This document shows, piece after piece, positions 8,136 to 16,931 of a stretch of DNA of 38,234 bases; the first letter of the stretch is position 1; every line of letters begins with the position of its first letter. A program made the position numbers and the translations under genes. The DNA lies in NCBI GenBank assembly GCA_937892255.1, contig CALAUL010000104.1, positions 1-38,234 of the forward strand. Direction: 5' to 3'. Below the pieces are notes generated by a model that did not search any database, was not told the DNA's origin, and worked only from the letters and a program-made list of their open reading frames with translations. The stretch is from an uncultured Bacteroidales bacterium. Its GTDB lineage: Bacteria > Bacteroidota > Bacteroidia > Bacteroidales > Marinilabiliaceae.

Positions 8136-8936
8136 ATGGAAAAGACAGAGATGATAACCCTTGCGGGGTGTAGTTTTTATATCAACAAAGAAGCACTTGA
8201 AGTACTTACTGACTATATTGAGCGAGTGAAACGTCGTTTTGCCACAGCAGAAGGTGGCGATGAGATTGTTTCGGATATAGAGGTGCGTATTGCGGAGATG
8301 TTTTATGAGTCGACAAACAAAGCACAACGACCTGTCACAAGGGAAATGGTAGACAAAGCCATGCAAATCATGGGCAATCCTGATACTGGCTTTGCGGAAT
8401 CTGAAGGTGAATCAAAGGAGAAGTCATATAACAAACAAAAGGTGCAACGTAAATTGTATCGTAATGTCGATTCTAAACTCTTGGGTGGTGTTTGTTCGGG
8501 ATTAGCGACATATCTTGCCATAGATGTGGTGTTGGTGCGATTGCTGTTTGTTTTGACATTGGCATTGCCTATTTATATCGTGCTACTTATTGTTATTCGT
8601 CCTGCTGACACTCCGTTGAAGAGACGCGAGATGATAGGAGAACATGAAGGGATAGATAATTTTTGGGAGTCGGTAAATCGTTTTTGCGACAATGGCATAG
8701 CAAAGTACAATAGTTTTTCGCTTGGTGTGAGGGTGATGATTATAGTTGGAGTGGCTGTTCTCTTTTGGATTGCTAAGCCCATTGTTATCATAGCACTGTT
8801 GTCGACACTCTTTTTTGTTTTGCTGTTGAGAACGAAAAATCGCAAACGACGTCTGCTGTATCTTGTGCTTATCATCATCTTGCAAATGATAGACTTTAAT
8901 ATACATTTGAATTATACAAATCACTATGGTTTTTAA
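8136..8936 (+). CDS. PspC-domain membrane protein with HAAS-like N-terminus
   Basis: 266 residues. Residues 1-95 form a helical cytoplasmic domain (GGDEIVSDIEVRIAEMF, then VTREMVDKAMQIMGNPD). The pattern of acidic helix, arginine and a GxP near the end recalls HAAS/DUF1700 domains that pair with PadR regulators; this likeness is my inference. Residues about 103-165 are a PspC domain (KLYRNVDSKLLGGVCSGLA, then a membrane segment ending IRPADTP). Two further hydrophobic stretches follow at about 200-255 (VRVMIIVGVAVLFWIA and IVIIALLSTLFFVLLL, then LLYLVLIIILQMI). PspC proteins sense or respond to envelope stress. The next gene is a longer paralogue 16 bases away. The exact stress is unknown. 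Confidence 0.85.
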   Translation: MEKTEMITLAGCSFYINKEALEVLTDYIERVKRRFATAEGGDEIVSDIEVRIAEMFYESTNKAQRPVTREMVDKAMQIMGNPDTGFAESEGESKEKSYNKQKVQRKLYRNVDSKLLGGVCSGLATYLAIDVVLVRLLFVLTLALPIYIVLLIVIRPADTPLKRREMIGEHEGIDNFWESVNRFCDNGIAKYNSFSLGVRVMIIVGVAVLFWIAKPIVIIALLSTLFFVLLLRTKNRKRRLLYLVLIIILQMIDFNIHLNYTNHYGF

Positions 8937-8952
8937 TTAGTAAAAGATAAAT

Positions 8953-10692
8953 ATGAATAGGACAGTTTCAGTAAATATAGGTGGATTCAATTTTATAATG
9001 GACGAGAAAGCATACGAAAAGCTTTCTGCATATTTGAATCGTTATCGTCAGAGTTTGAACATTGACGAACGTGATGAGGTTATGAACGACATAGAGTATC
9101 GTATAGCCGAAATTTTTGGCGGAGTACATTGTCAGGGTGTAATCAGCGAGATGAAAGTCGATGAGGTTATATCTACTATCGGCGAACCGGAAATCACAAC
9201 GGAGGCAAGTTCTTCGGAATTTAAATCAAGTGAGACAACAGCCGACAAGATTGTCGTTGACAAAAAGTTGTACCGCGATACCGACGATTGTGTCATAGGC
9301 GGTATATGTTCGGGAGTGGCGAGTTACTTCAACTTATCGACTATATTAGTACGTTTGCTTTTCTTGTTGGGATTCTTTATGTGGGGAACGACCTTGTTGG
9401 TGTACGTCATCATGTGGCTTGTTGTTCCGCAGGCGCATGGGGTGAGGGAGAAGTTGGCAATGAAAGGCGGTTTTGATGCACAGACGGGAGCCAGAGCTGA
9501 TGGCAAGAAAGTAGGAGCAGAGACAGAGAAGAGCGACAGAGGCGGTTGTATGGGTTGTTTTCTTAGGGGAATAGTCATCATCTTTGCGGTGTTGGCGGGA
9601 TTGCCGATTCTGATAGCATTGTTGGGGCTTGTCGTTGGTTTGATAGGAGCAATGGTTGGTATTTTGGGAGCAATGGTTTCAGGAAGTGCGGCTTTATCGG
9701 CGGGTAGTATTTTTATGTTGGGCGGATTTGGCGTGTCCGGTTTCTTTTTACTCTCTGTGTTGGGTTTGCTTTTCTTGCCGTTGTTGTTTGTGGTTTTGCT
9801 GTTGGTAAAGGTTCTTTTCCGTAGAAAGTGGAAAATGATGCCGGTGTTTGTCGTTATGCTTTTGTTGTGGTTAGCATCTATGGTATGTGTTATTAGTAAT
9901 GTTGTTGATGTAGCGCCTAAATTTTTACATCAAGCATCGGCGCAGAAGACAGTAGATACCTTCGCATTGACATCGGACAGATTAGTGATAATGCCATTGG
10001 AAGAGCAGTATGAGTGGTATAAATCGGTATCGGAGTCGAGTGTGCATAGGTTGGACGATACGAAATTTGTTTTCAAATACGATGAAAGAAGCAAAGAGGT
10101 AGATATAGAGTTGTTGCCTAAGCTGTTCGTGAGTAACTATGAAGAAGGAGCGGAAGACGGGAAAGTGAAACTCGATATTCGAGTGTCGTCGTGTGGAGAG
10201 ACCGAAGATTTGGCCAGACAAAGTTTAGATGCTATAGGATTTGATTATAAAATTGTGAATGATACGCTCTATTTGGGACGAAGAATGAAATTGGCAGAAG
10301 GAGCAGAGTGGCGAGCACAGAAGCTGACGTTTAAGTTGTCTGTGCCCAAGGGTGTAAAGGTAGAGTCGAAATACCCTGATCAATTTCAAGTTCCAATGTT
10401 TTATTACTCATACGATGTGAAAGATGAGTCAAATTTGACATTGAGCAGCAGTGTAATTGATAAGTTATATGATGTTAATTTCCACAAATATATCAGGCTT
10501 GTGGAGGACGATGTGCCGACGAGTAGTGCAGACTCGGTGCTCACGTTGAATTACAATGAAGTCTTTAATATATCGTCGAATGAAGGAAAACGGTTTGTCG
10601 ATGTTATAGTTCGAACAGGCCTATACAAGGTGAAAGATATAACCTTTGTTGAAGGAGTGAATAACTATAGCTTGGAGAGAGTATCACAATAG
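8953..10692 (+). CDS. Large PspC-domain membrane protein with C-terminal extracytoplasmic domain
   Basis: 579 residues. The N-terminal 90 residues are paralogous to the previous gene (DERDEVMNDIEYRIAEIFGG, then VDEVISTIGEPE). A PspC domain follows at about 100-162 (KLYRDTDDCVIGGICSGVA, then VYVIMWLVVPQAHG). A glycine-rich block of several membrane segments runs from about 197 to 315. The last 250 residues appear soluble and beta-rich and probably face the periplasm; I do not recognise their family with certainty. The layout suggests a membrane sensor or scaffold with a cytoplasmic PadR-linked domain and an external domain. No terminator is visible before the next promoter at 10876. Role in envelope stress is inferred from PspC and operon context. 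Confidence 0.82.
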   Translation: MNRTVSVNIGGFNFIMDEKAYEKLSAYLNRYRQSLNIDERDEVMNDIEYRIAEIFGGVHCQGVISEMKVDEVISTIGEPEITTEASSSEFKSSETTADKIVVDKKLYRDTDDCVIGGICSGVASYFNLSTILVRLLFLLGFFMWGTTLLVYVIMWLVVPQAHGVREKLAMKGGFDAQTGARADGKKVGAETEKSDRGGCMGCFLRGIVIIFAVLAGLPILIALLGLVVGLIGAMVGILGAMVSGSAALSAGSIFMLGGFGVSGFFLLSVLGLLFLPLLFVVLLLVKVLFRRKWKMMPVFVVMLLLWLASMVCVISNVVDVAPKFLHQASAQKTVDTFALTSDRLVIMPLEEQYEWYKSVSESSVHRLDDTKFVFKYDERSKEVDIELLPKLFVSNYEEGAEDGKVKLDIRVSSCGETEDLARQSLDAIGFDYKIVNDTLYLGRRMKLAEGAEWRAQKLTFKLSVPKGVKVESKYPDQFQVPMFYYSYDVKDESNLTLSSSVIDKLYDVNFHKYIRLVEDDVPTSSADSVLTLNYNEVFNISSNEGKRFVDVIVRTGLYKVKDITFVEGVNNYSLERVSQ

Positions 10693-10875
10693 GAAGAAAA
10701 ATATTGGGAGATGACGTTCATATATCAATGATGAAGAAATAGATAGGGTGTTCTGTCTGATAAGCAGAACGGAACAATATAATGAATATGGGGGAACTAA
10801 ATAAATTGAACACGAATGTAATATGTTGATATAGAGAGAGAACAATTGATAGATGATATTTTTCTGTAGAAATAG

Positions 10876-10907
10876 TTTGCTAATTAAAAAAAGAGCATAT
10901 ATATTTG
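10876..10907 (+). promoter_or_regulatory. Consensus promoter of the xylose regulator gene
   Basis: TTTG (10876-10879), exactly 20 bases, then TATATTTG (10900-10907). This is a perfect match to the Bacteroidales vegetative promoter. The GntR-type gene begins 35 bases later. No comparable promoter is evident in the 64 bases before xylB, so xylB may be read from here. Confidence 0.75.
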
Positions 10908-10942
10908 TGACCATAACGGAGCAGAACAGTTAAGTGTAACGC

Positions 10943-11950
10943 ATGGCAGAAGTGACGCAAATATTAAACTTGGACATAGACAATGGAGGTAATAAGCCAA
11001 AGTTTCGTCGGGTTGTAGATGCTGTCAACTATGCCATATCGGAGGGGAGGTTGCGAGTAGGCGACGCTTTGCCATCGGTCAATCAGATGTGTGCTGAGTA
11101 TGGACTATCGCGAGATACGGTGTTCAAGGCTTTTACTATGTTGAAAGAGCAAGGCACGATAGAGAGTGTACCCAATAAGGGTTACTTTGTAGCAGACCAG
11201 ATGAAGAAAGTGTTTGTCTTTCTCGATACGTTCAAGGCCTATAAGGAGGTGTTGTATGATTCCTTTGTGCGCAACTTGCCAAAGAACGTCATAGCAGATG
11301 TCAACTTCCACCACTACAATCCTCGTATCTTTAAGAAGCTTATAGAGGAGAGTATAGGCAAGTACACACGTTATATCGTTATGCCATTTGAAGCAGAGGG
11401 CAACGCAGAGGTGCTCAAACTCATACCGCAAGAGAGGTTGCTTATCATCGACTGGAACGTCTATAGCGGTGTTGGCTGTAGTGTGTTGTATCAGGACTTT
11501 GGAGGAGCCTTTCGCGAAGGGCTTAATGATGTCAAACATCTTTTGCAACGTTACAATGCTGTACATATGCTATACCCGAGTTATACCAATCACCCTAAGG
11601 AGTCTGTAGAGGTCTTTGAGCAATTCTGTAAGGACAACGCTTTAAGCTATGCCATAGAACGAGAGGCGGACGACTTTGATGTGAAGCTTGGAGTGGCGTA
11701 TGTGAGTGTGAGTGACCGTATGTTGGGTAGGTTTCTCGAACAGTGCAGAGCACGTAAGTTGGAGCCGGGTCGTGATGTAGGTTTTGTCTCTTACAACGAG
11801 ACGCCAATGAAGAAGTTTATATATAAAGGTATAACAGTCTTTTCGACTGACTTTGAATATATGGGACGTAGGGCAGCGCAATGGGTCATCGATGATCAAC
11901 CGATGTGTGAATGTGTAGGTTCGAAGATGATAATACGTGAGTCACTATAA
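10943..11950 (+). CDS. GntR-type regulator with LacI-like sensor domain (pentose regulator)
   Basis: 335 residues. Residues about 21-86 form a GntR winged helix (VVDAVNYAISEGRLRVGDAL, PSVNQMCAEYGLSRDTVFKA, TIESVPNKGYFV). The rest is a periplasmic-binding-protein-like sensor domain rather than a FadR or HutC effector domain. This is the GntR/LacI chimera also seen in AraR of Bacillus and in pentose regulators of Bacteroidetes. Its place 64 bases before xylB, in the same direction, argues that it senses a pentose or a pentose derivative and controls xylBA and the transporter. The effector and operator are not visible from sequence. It might also control the arabinose block 8 kb downstream. Confidence 0.87.
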   Translation: MAEVTQILNLDIDNGGNKPKFRRVVDAVNYAISEGRLRVGDALPSVNQMCAEYGLSRDTVFKAFTMLKEQGTIESVPNKGYFVADQMKKVFVFLDTFKAYKEVLYDSFVRNLPKNVIADVNFHHYNPRIFKKLIEESIGKYTRYIVMPFEAEGNAEVLKLIPQERLLIIDWNVYSGVGCSVLYQDFGGAFREGLNDVKHLLQRYNAVHMLYPSYTNHPKESVEVFEQFCKDNALSYAIEREADDFDVKLGVAYVSVSDRMLGRFLEQCRARKLEPGRDVGFVSYNETPMKKFIYKGITVFSTDFEYMGRRAAQWVIDDQPMCECVGSKMIIRESL

Positions 11951-12014
11951 TATAAGGTATAGATAGTAATATAAGATAACACTATAAGAAACGAAACAAT
12001 ATAACATTAACGCT

Positions 12015-13505
12015 ATGTACACATTAGGAGTAGACGTAGGTAGTTCGTCAGTAAAGGCGAGTCTTGTGAATGTAGAGACAGGTAAGTGTGTTGCAACGAC
12101 ATTCTTTCCAAAGACAGAAGCTAAGATAATAGCTGTCAATCCAGGTTGGGCAGAGCAGGACCCAGAGAGTTGGTGGGAGAACCTTAAGCTCTCAGTCAAT
12201 GCCATTATGAAGGAGAGCGGAGCAAACCCTGCAGAGGTTAAGGCTATCGGTATCTCATATCAGATGCACGGCTTGGTATGTGTAGATAAGGATAAGCAGG
12301 TGTTGCGTCCTTCTATCATTTGGTGTGACTCACGTGCTGTGCCTTATGGAGAGAAAGCATTCGCTGCTCTCGGACAGGATAAGTGCTTAGGACATTTGCT
12401 CAACTCACCAGGTAACTTTACGGCATCTAAACTCGCTTGGGTCAAAGAGAACGAACCTGCTATATACGAGCGTATCTACAAGATAATGCTTCCGGGTGAC
12501 TACATTGCGATGAAGATGACAGACGAGATATGTACTACAGTATCGGGTCTTTCGGAGGGTATGATGTGGGACTTCAAGGAGCAGAAAGTGGCTTCTTTCC
12601 TATTGGAATACTATGGTATAGATGAGTCATTTATTCCAGAGATTAAACCTACATTCTCGGAGCAGGGTAGACTTACCACAAAGGCTGCTGCAGAGCTTGG
12701 TCTTAAGGAGGGAACACCTGTGACATACCGTGGTGGAGACCAGCCAAACAACGCTCTTTCGCTCAATGTCTTCAATCCGGGTGAGATAGCTTCTACAGCA
12801 GGTACTTCAGGTGTAGTATATGGTGTCAACGGTTCAGTCAACTATGACCCACAGAGCCGTGTTAACTCATTTGCTCATGTCAATCATACCAACGAGCAGA
12901 CACGTCTCGGTGTCCTTCTATGTGTCAATGGTACAGGTATTCTCAACTCATGGGTGAAGCGCAACATCGCACCAGAGGGTATATCATACAACGAGATGAA
13001 CGCTCTTGCTGCACAAGCACCAATAGGTAGTGCAGGTCTTTCGGTGTTGCCATTTGGCAACGGTGCTGAACGTATGCTTGGCAATAGAGAGATAAACTGC
13101 TCTATACGTGGTTTGAACTTCAATACTCACAGCAAACAGCATATCGTTCGTGCAGCTCAGGAAGGTATAGTATTCTCGTTTAAGTATGGTATAGACATCA
13201 TGAAGAGCATGGGCATGGAGGTTAGTAAGATACATGCGGGACATGCTAACATGTTCCTCAGCTCTATCTTCCGTGACACGTTGGCAGGCATAACAGGAGC
13301 AGTCATCGAACTCTATGACACAGATGGCAGTGTTGGCGCAGCTAAGGGTGCAGGCATGGGTGCTGGTATATATAAGGACAACAACGAAGCCTTTGCAACA
13401 CTTGAGAAGCTTGATGTCATCGAACCTAACACGCAGAAGCAGTCAGAATATGAAGAGGCGTATGCGTTGTGGAAATACAGATTAGAGAAGTCAATGTCGA
13501 AATAA
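12015..13505 (+). CDS. xylB: Xylulokinase
   Basis: 496 residues, FGGY carbohydrate kinase of the usual length. The phosphate-binding loop LGVDVGSSSVKASLVN is at residues 3-18. WAEQDPESWW, IGISYQMHGLV and LRPSIIWCDSRAVPYG are xylulokinase-like, and YRGGDQPNNALSL provides the catalytic aspartate region. STAGTSGVVYG is the adenosine-binding segment. The enzyme phosphorylates D-xylulose to D-xylulose 5-phosphate, the entry point to the pentose phosphate pathway. xylA follows after 57 bases, and both lie behind the GntR-type regulator. Ribulokinase is excluded by the DQPNNA-type motif and by the separate araB at 24682. Confidence 0.94.
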   Translation: MYTLGVDVGSSSVKASLVNVETGKCVATTFFPKTEAKIIAVNPGWAEQDPESWWENLKLSVNAIMKESGANPAEVKAIGISYQMHGLVCVDKDKQVLRPSIIWCDSRAVPYGEKAFAALGQDKCLGHLLNSPGNFTASKLAWVKENEPAIYERIYKIMLPGDYIAMKMTDEICTTVSGLSEGMMWDFKEQKVASFLLEYYGIDESFIPEIKPTFSEQGRLTTKAAAELGLKEGTPVTYRGGDQPNNALSLNVFNPGEIASTAGTSGVVYGVNGSVNYDPQSRVNSFAHVNHTNEQTRLGVLLCVNGTGILNSWVKRNIAPEGISYNEMNALAAQAPIGSAGLSVLPFGNGAERMLGNREINCSIRGLNFNTHSKQHIVRAAQEGIVFSFKYGIDIMKSMGMEVSKIHAGHANMFLSSIFRDTLAGITGAVIELYDTDGSVGAAKGAGMGAGIYKDNNEAFATLEKLDVIEPNTQKQSEYEEAYALWKYRLEKSMSK

Positions 13506-13562
13506 ACATCGGCAGCGACATAAGAGATAAACGAAACATTTAACACAAAACAAAAGAAAACA

Positions 13563-14876
13563 ATGGCAAAAGAGTATTTCGCCGGTATTGGCAAGATCAA
13601 ATTTGAGGGTAAAGAGAGCAAGAACCCTATGGCGTTCCGTTACTACGACGCAGAGAAAGTAGTTGCAGGTAAGAAGATGAAGGATTGGCTTCGTTTCTCT
13701 ATGGCATGGTGGCACACACTATGTGCAGAGGGTGCAGACCAGTTCGGTGGTGGTACTAAGAAGTTCCCATGGAACGAGGGTGCTAACGCAGTAGAGATAG
13801 CTAAGGCTAAGATGGACGCAGGCTTTGAGTTCATGCAGAAGATGGGTATTGAGTACTACTGTTTCCATGACGTTGACTTGGTATCTGAGGGTGCTAACGT
13901 AGAGGAGTACGAGGCTAACTTGAAGGCTATCGTAGCATACGCAAAGCAGAAGCAAGCAGAGACAGGCATTAAGCTTCTTTGGGGTACAGCTAACGTATTC
14001 GGCAATGGTCGCTATATGAATGGTGCTGCTACAAACCCTGACTTTGATGTTGTTGCACGTGCAGCAGTTCAGATTAAGAACGCTATCGACGCTACTATCG
14101 AGCTTGGCGGTGAGAACTATGTATTCTGGGGTGGTCGTGAGGGTTACATGAGCCTTCTCAACACAGACCAGAAGAGAGAGAAGGAGCACCTTGCTCAGAT
14201 GTTGACACTCGCTCGTGACTATGCACGTTCAAAGGGTTTCAAGGGTACATTCCTCATTGAGCCAAAACCAATGGAGCCATCTAAGCACCAGTACGATGTT
14301 GACACAGAGACAGTAATCGGTTTCCTTAAGGCACATGGCTTGGAGAAAGACTTCAAGGTGAACATTGAGGTTAACCACGCTACACTTGCTGGTCATACAT
14401 TTGAGCATGAGCTTGCAGTAGCTGTAGACAACAACATGCTTGGTTCTATCGATGCTAACCGTGGTGACTACCAGAATGGTTGGGATACAGACCAGTTCCC
14501 TATCGACAACTACGAGCTTACTCAGGCTATGATGCAGATCATCCGTGGTGGTGGTCTTGGTACGGGTGGTACAAACTTCGATGCTAAGACACGTCGTAAC
14601 TCAACTGATCTTGAGGACATCTTCATCGCTCATATCGCAGGTATGGACGCTATGGCACGTGCTCTTGAGAGTGCAGCTGCACTTCTTGAGGAGAGCCCAT
14701 ATAAGAAGATGTTGGCAGAGCGTTACGCTTCATTCGACTCAGGTAAGGGTAAGGAGTTTGAAGAGGGCAAGCTTACACTTGAAGATGTTTACGCTTATGG
14801 CAAGCAGGTTGACGAGCCAAAGCAGACATCAGGCAAGCAGGAGCTTTACGAAGCTATTTTGAATATGTATTGCTAA
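13563..14876 (+). CDS. xylA: Xylose isomerase
   Basis: 437 residues, the longer class II xylose isomerase. WHTLCAEGADQFGGGTKKFPW and CFHDVDLVSEG hold the catalytic His/Asp pair. VFWGGREGY, FLIEPKPMEPSKHQYDVD, NIEVNHATLAGHTFEHEL and GSIDANRGDYQNGWDTDQFP supply the ligands of the two divalent metal ions. It interconverts D-xylose and D-xylulose in the cytosol. Codon use is highly uniform, as expected of a strongly expressed gene. A strong terminator (14893-14939) separates it from the transporter. Bacteroidetes xylose isomerases of this class are the type known to work in yeast. Confidence 0.97.
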   Translation: MAKEYFAGIGKIKFEGKESKNPMAFRYYDAEKVVAGKKMKDWLRFSMAWWHTLCAEGADQFGGGTKKFPWNEGANAVEIAKAKMDAGFEFMQKMGIEYYCFHDVDLVSEGANVEEYEANLKAIVAYAKQKQAETGIKLLWGTANVFGNGRYMNGAATNPDFDVVARAAVQIKNAIDATIELGGENYVFWGGREGYMSLLNTDQKREKEHLAQMLTLARDYARSKGFKGTFLIEPKPMEPSKHQYDVDTETVIGFLKAHGLEKDFKVNIEVNHATLAGHTFEHELAVAVDNNMLGSIDANRGDYQNGWDTDQFPIDNYELTQAMMQIIRGGGLGTGGTNFDAKTRRNSTDLEDIFIAHIAGMDAMARALESAAALLEESPYKKMLAERYASFDSGKGKEFEEGKLTLEDVYAYGKQVDEPKQTSGKQELYEAILNMYC

Positions 14877-14892
14877 TAAATAGTTTGTGTCT

Positions 14893-14939
14893 GATAGTTG
14901 GAAGTCGAGAAGATACTCGGCTTTCGACTATCTTTTTTT
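14893..14939 (+). terminator. Strong rho-independent terminator after xylA
   Basis: GATAGT (14893-14898) pairs with ACTATC (14927-14932), with further pairing between GAAGTCGAG and CTCGGCTTTC inside. Seven T follow. This can end transcription before the transporter gene, so the transporter may have its own promoter. Confidence 0.85.
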
Positions 14940-15051
14940 GATAGGCCATAGTAAGAAAGTGAAGCCGATGTATGTGTGACAATAAAGACATTGTATATTA
15001 AGTAAAGTGGAGAGCCATAGTGGCACCACTATAAATATAAAGTAGACTATT

Positions 15052-16539
15052 ATGACAAACGAAAATCAAGGTAGCAAGATGTATCTCTTCGGCATTGTGC
15101 TTGTTGCGGTGCTGGGAGGGTTGCTTTTTGGCTACGACACAGCTGTTATCTCTGGAGCTGAGAAAGGTTTGCAGGCCTTCTTCATGGGAGCTCCTGACTT
15201 TGTCTATACGGACTTTTGGCATGGTATAACGTCATCATCAGCGCTCTTAGGATGTATCCTCGGTTCGGCGTTGTCAGGACTTTTTGCATCACGCTTGGGA
15301 CGTAAGAAGTCGCTCTTTGTAGCGGGTATCTTTTTCTTTCTCTCGGCGTTGGGTTCGTATTTTCCGGAGTTTCTTTTCTTTGAATATGGCAAGCCGTCAT
15401 ATTCGCTGCTTATAGCATTCAACCTCTATCGTGTTCTTGGTGGTATAGGTGTAGGTTTGGCTTCGGCTATTTGTCCTATGTATATAGCAGAGGTGGCACC
15501 ATCTAACATGCGTGGTACGCTTGTCTCATGGAACCAGTTTGCTATTATCTTTGGTCAGTTGGTGGTATACTTTGTGAACCTTGTCATCTTAGGGGATCAC
15601 ATTGTACCTATCATAGAGCAGGCAGCCAATGGTCTGAATCAGATACTCAATGGTGCAGAAGCGCAGTGGAGCATAGAGACGGGTTGGCGTCTTATGTTTG
15701 TGAGTGAAGCAGTGCCAGCAGGTTTGTTTACCTTGCTTGTCCTCTTTGTACCGGAGACACCACGTTACCTTGCTATGATAGGCAAGGACGAGAAGGCGCT
15801 TGGTGTCCTTAGTCGTATCAATGGAGCCCTCAAGGCGCAGACAATACTTAGTGAGATAAAAGCAACATCTCAGGAGAAGACAGAGCGACTCTTTACATAC
15901 GGTTGGTTGGTGATATTTATAGGTATCATGTTGTCTGTTTTCCAGCAGGCAGTGGGTATCAATGCGGTGTTGTACTATGCGCCACGTATCTTTGAGTCGA
16001 TGGGTATGGAGAACCCAATGGTACAAACAGTATTGATGGGTGTTGTCAATATACTCTTCACGTTGTTGGCTATATTCACAGTAGAGAAGTTGGGACGTAA
16101 GCCACTACTTATATGGGGTTCGTTGGGTATGGCGTTAGGAGCCTTTGGCGTTGCGCTATGCAATGTCGTTGATGGTTTGCCAGCCATACTATGTGTAATA
16201 AGCATTATGGTATATTCAGCGAGCTTTATGTTCTCATGGGGACCTATCTGTTGGGTACTCATAGCGGAGATATTCCCAAATACCATACGTGGTGCAGCAG
16301 TAGCTATAGCCGTTGCGTTTCAGTGGATATTCAATTTCATTGTATCAAGTACGTTTGTACCTATGTATAATATGCAACTTGGTAGCATGGGTGATAAGTT
16401 TGGTCATATGTTTGCATATGCGCTCTATGGTATCATCTGTGTGGTAGCTGCATGGTTTGTTTGGAAACTCGTTCCAGAGACAAAAGGCAAGACATTGGAA
16501 GATATGACGGAGCTATGGAAGAATAGGAGGAAGAAGTAA
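15052..16539 (+). CDS. xylE: D-xylose/proton symporter, MFS sugar-porter family
   Basis: 495 residues with about 12 membrane segments. The sugar-porter signatures are all present: LLFGYDTAVISGAEKGLQ, SRLGRKKSLFVAG, YRVLGGIGVGLASA followed by MYIAEVAPSNMRGTLVSWNQ, PETPRYLAMIGK, FQQAVGINAVLYYAPRIFE, EKLGRKPLLIW and VPETKGKTLEDM. This is the XylE/GLUT group of inner-membrane proton symporters. Its place after xylBA makes xylose the likely substrate, although arabinose or another monosaccharide is possible. It is preceded by the xylA terminator and followed by its own at 16561-16603, so it may be expressed on its own. Confidence 0.92.
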   Translation: MTNENQGSKMYLFGIVLVAVLGGLLFGYDTAVISGAEKGLQAFFMGAPDFVYTDFWHGITSSSALLGCILGSALSGLFASRLGRKKSLFVAGIFFFLSALGSYFPEFLFFEYGKPSYSLLIAFNLYRVLGGIGVGLASAICPMYIAEVAPSNMRGTLVSWNQFAIIFGQLVVYFVNLVILGDHIVPIIEQAANGLNQILNGAEAQWSIETGWRLMFVSEAVPAGLFTLLVLFVPETPRYLAMIGKDEKALGVLSRINGALKAQTILSEIKATSQEKTERLFTYGWLVIFIGIMLSVFQQAVGINAVLYYAPRIFESMGMENPMVQTVLMGVVNILFTLLAIFTVEKLGRKPLLIWGSLGMALGAFGVALCNVVDGLPAILCVISIMVYSASFMFSWGPICWVLIAEIFPNTIRGAAVAIAVAFQWIFNFIVSSTFVPMYNMQLGSMGDKFGHMFAYALYGIICVVAAWFVWKLVPETKGKTLEDMTELWKNRRKK

Positions 16540-16560
16540 AACACGAGATATATTACGGAA

Positions 16561-16603
16561 GCGTCTGTATGTTGGGTAACCAATATGCAGACGTCTTTTT
16601 TTT
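16561..16603 (+). terminator. Rho-independent terminator after xylE
   Basis: GCGTCTGTATGTTGG pairs with CCAATATGCAGACGT (two G-U pairs) around a short loop, followed by eight T. The stem is long and the call secure. Confidence 0.88.
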
Positions 16604-16820
16604 GTGTAGTTAGAGACCTATGTAAGAAGAAACAAATATATCGTAAGGGAGACAAAATGGCATGTATGTATAGTGAATAATGGGTGATAAATGGACGTTT
16701 TGTCCTCTGTTTGTCGTATTAAAGTGATAATAAATGTTTAATTATTATGTCTGATATTACCACTAATATGTCCGTTAATACTTGATATATAAAATAACTT
16801 GTAAATAATAGTCATTTTTT

Positions 16821-16851
16821 TTTGTTGAAAGCTATAAATATAATTAATTTG
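16821..16851 (+). promoter_or_regulatory. Promoter of the secreted-protein gene
   Basis: TTTG (16821-16824), 19 bases, then TTAATTTG (16844-16851), one mismatch from the TTTG-N19-21-TAnnTTTG consensus. The ATG lies 80 bases after it, giving a leader of about 70 bases. Confidence 0.55.
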
Positions 16852-16931
16852 TAAACTTAATCTTATAGCATTCGTAGTGGGTGCGAAGATATAAAAGAAA
16901 CGAAATAAGTTAACATTAATATACTAAAGAT

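Larger units (their letters stand above)
16540..16931. other. Intergenic region between the xylose transporter and the secreted-protein gene
   Basis: Three hundred and ninety-two A+T-rich bases. The xylE terminator is at 16561-16603 and a promoter at 16821-16851. I see no gene in the remainder. Confidence 0.7.

Noticed and set aside
10750..10770. GTTCTG...CAGAAC hairpin upstream of the GntR-type gene
   Set aside because: Six-base arms without a T-run are too weak to call a terminator, and nothing ties it to a regulator.
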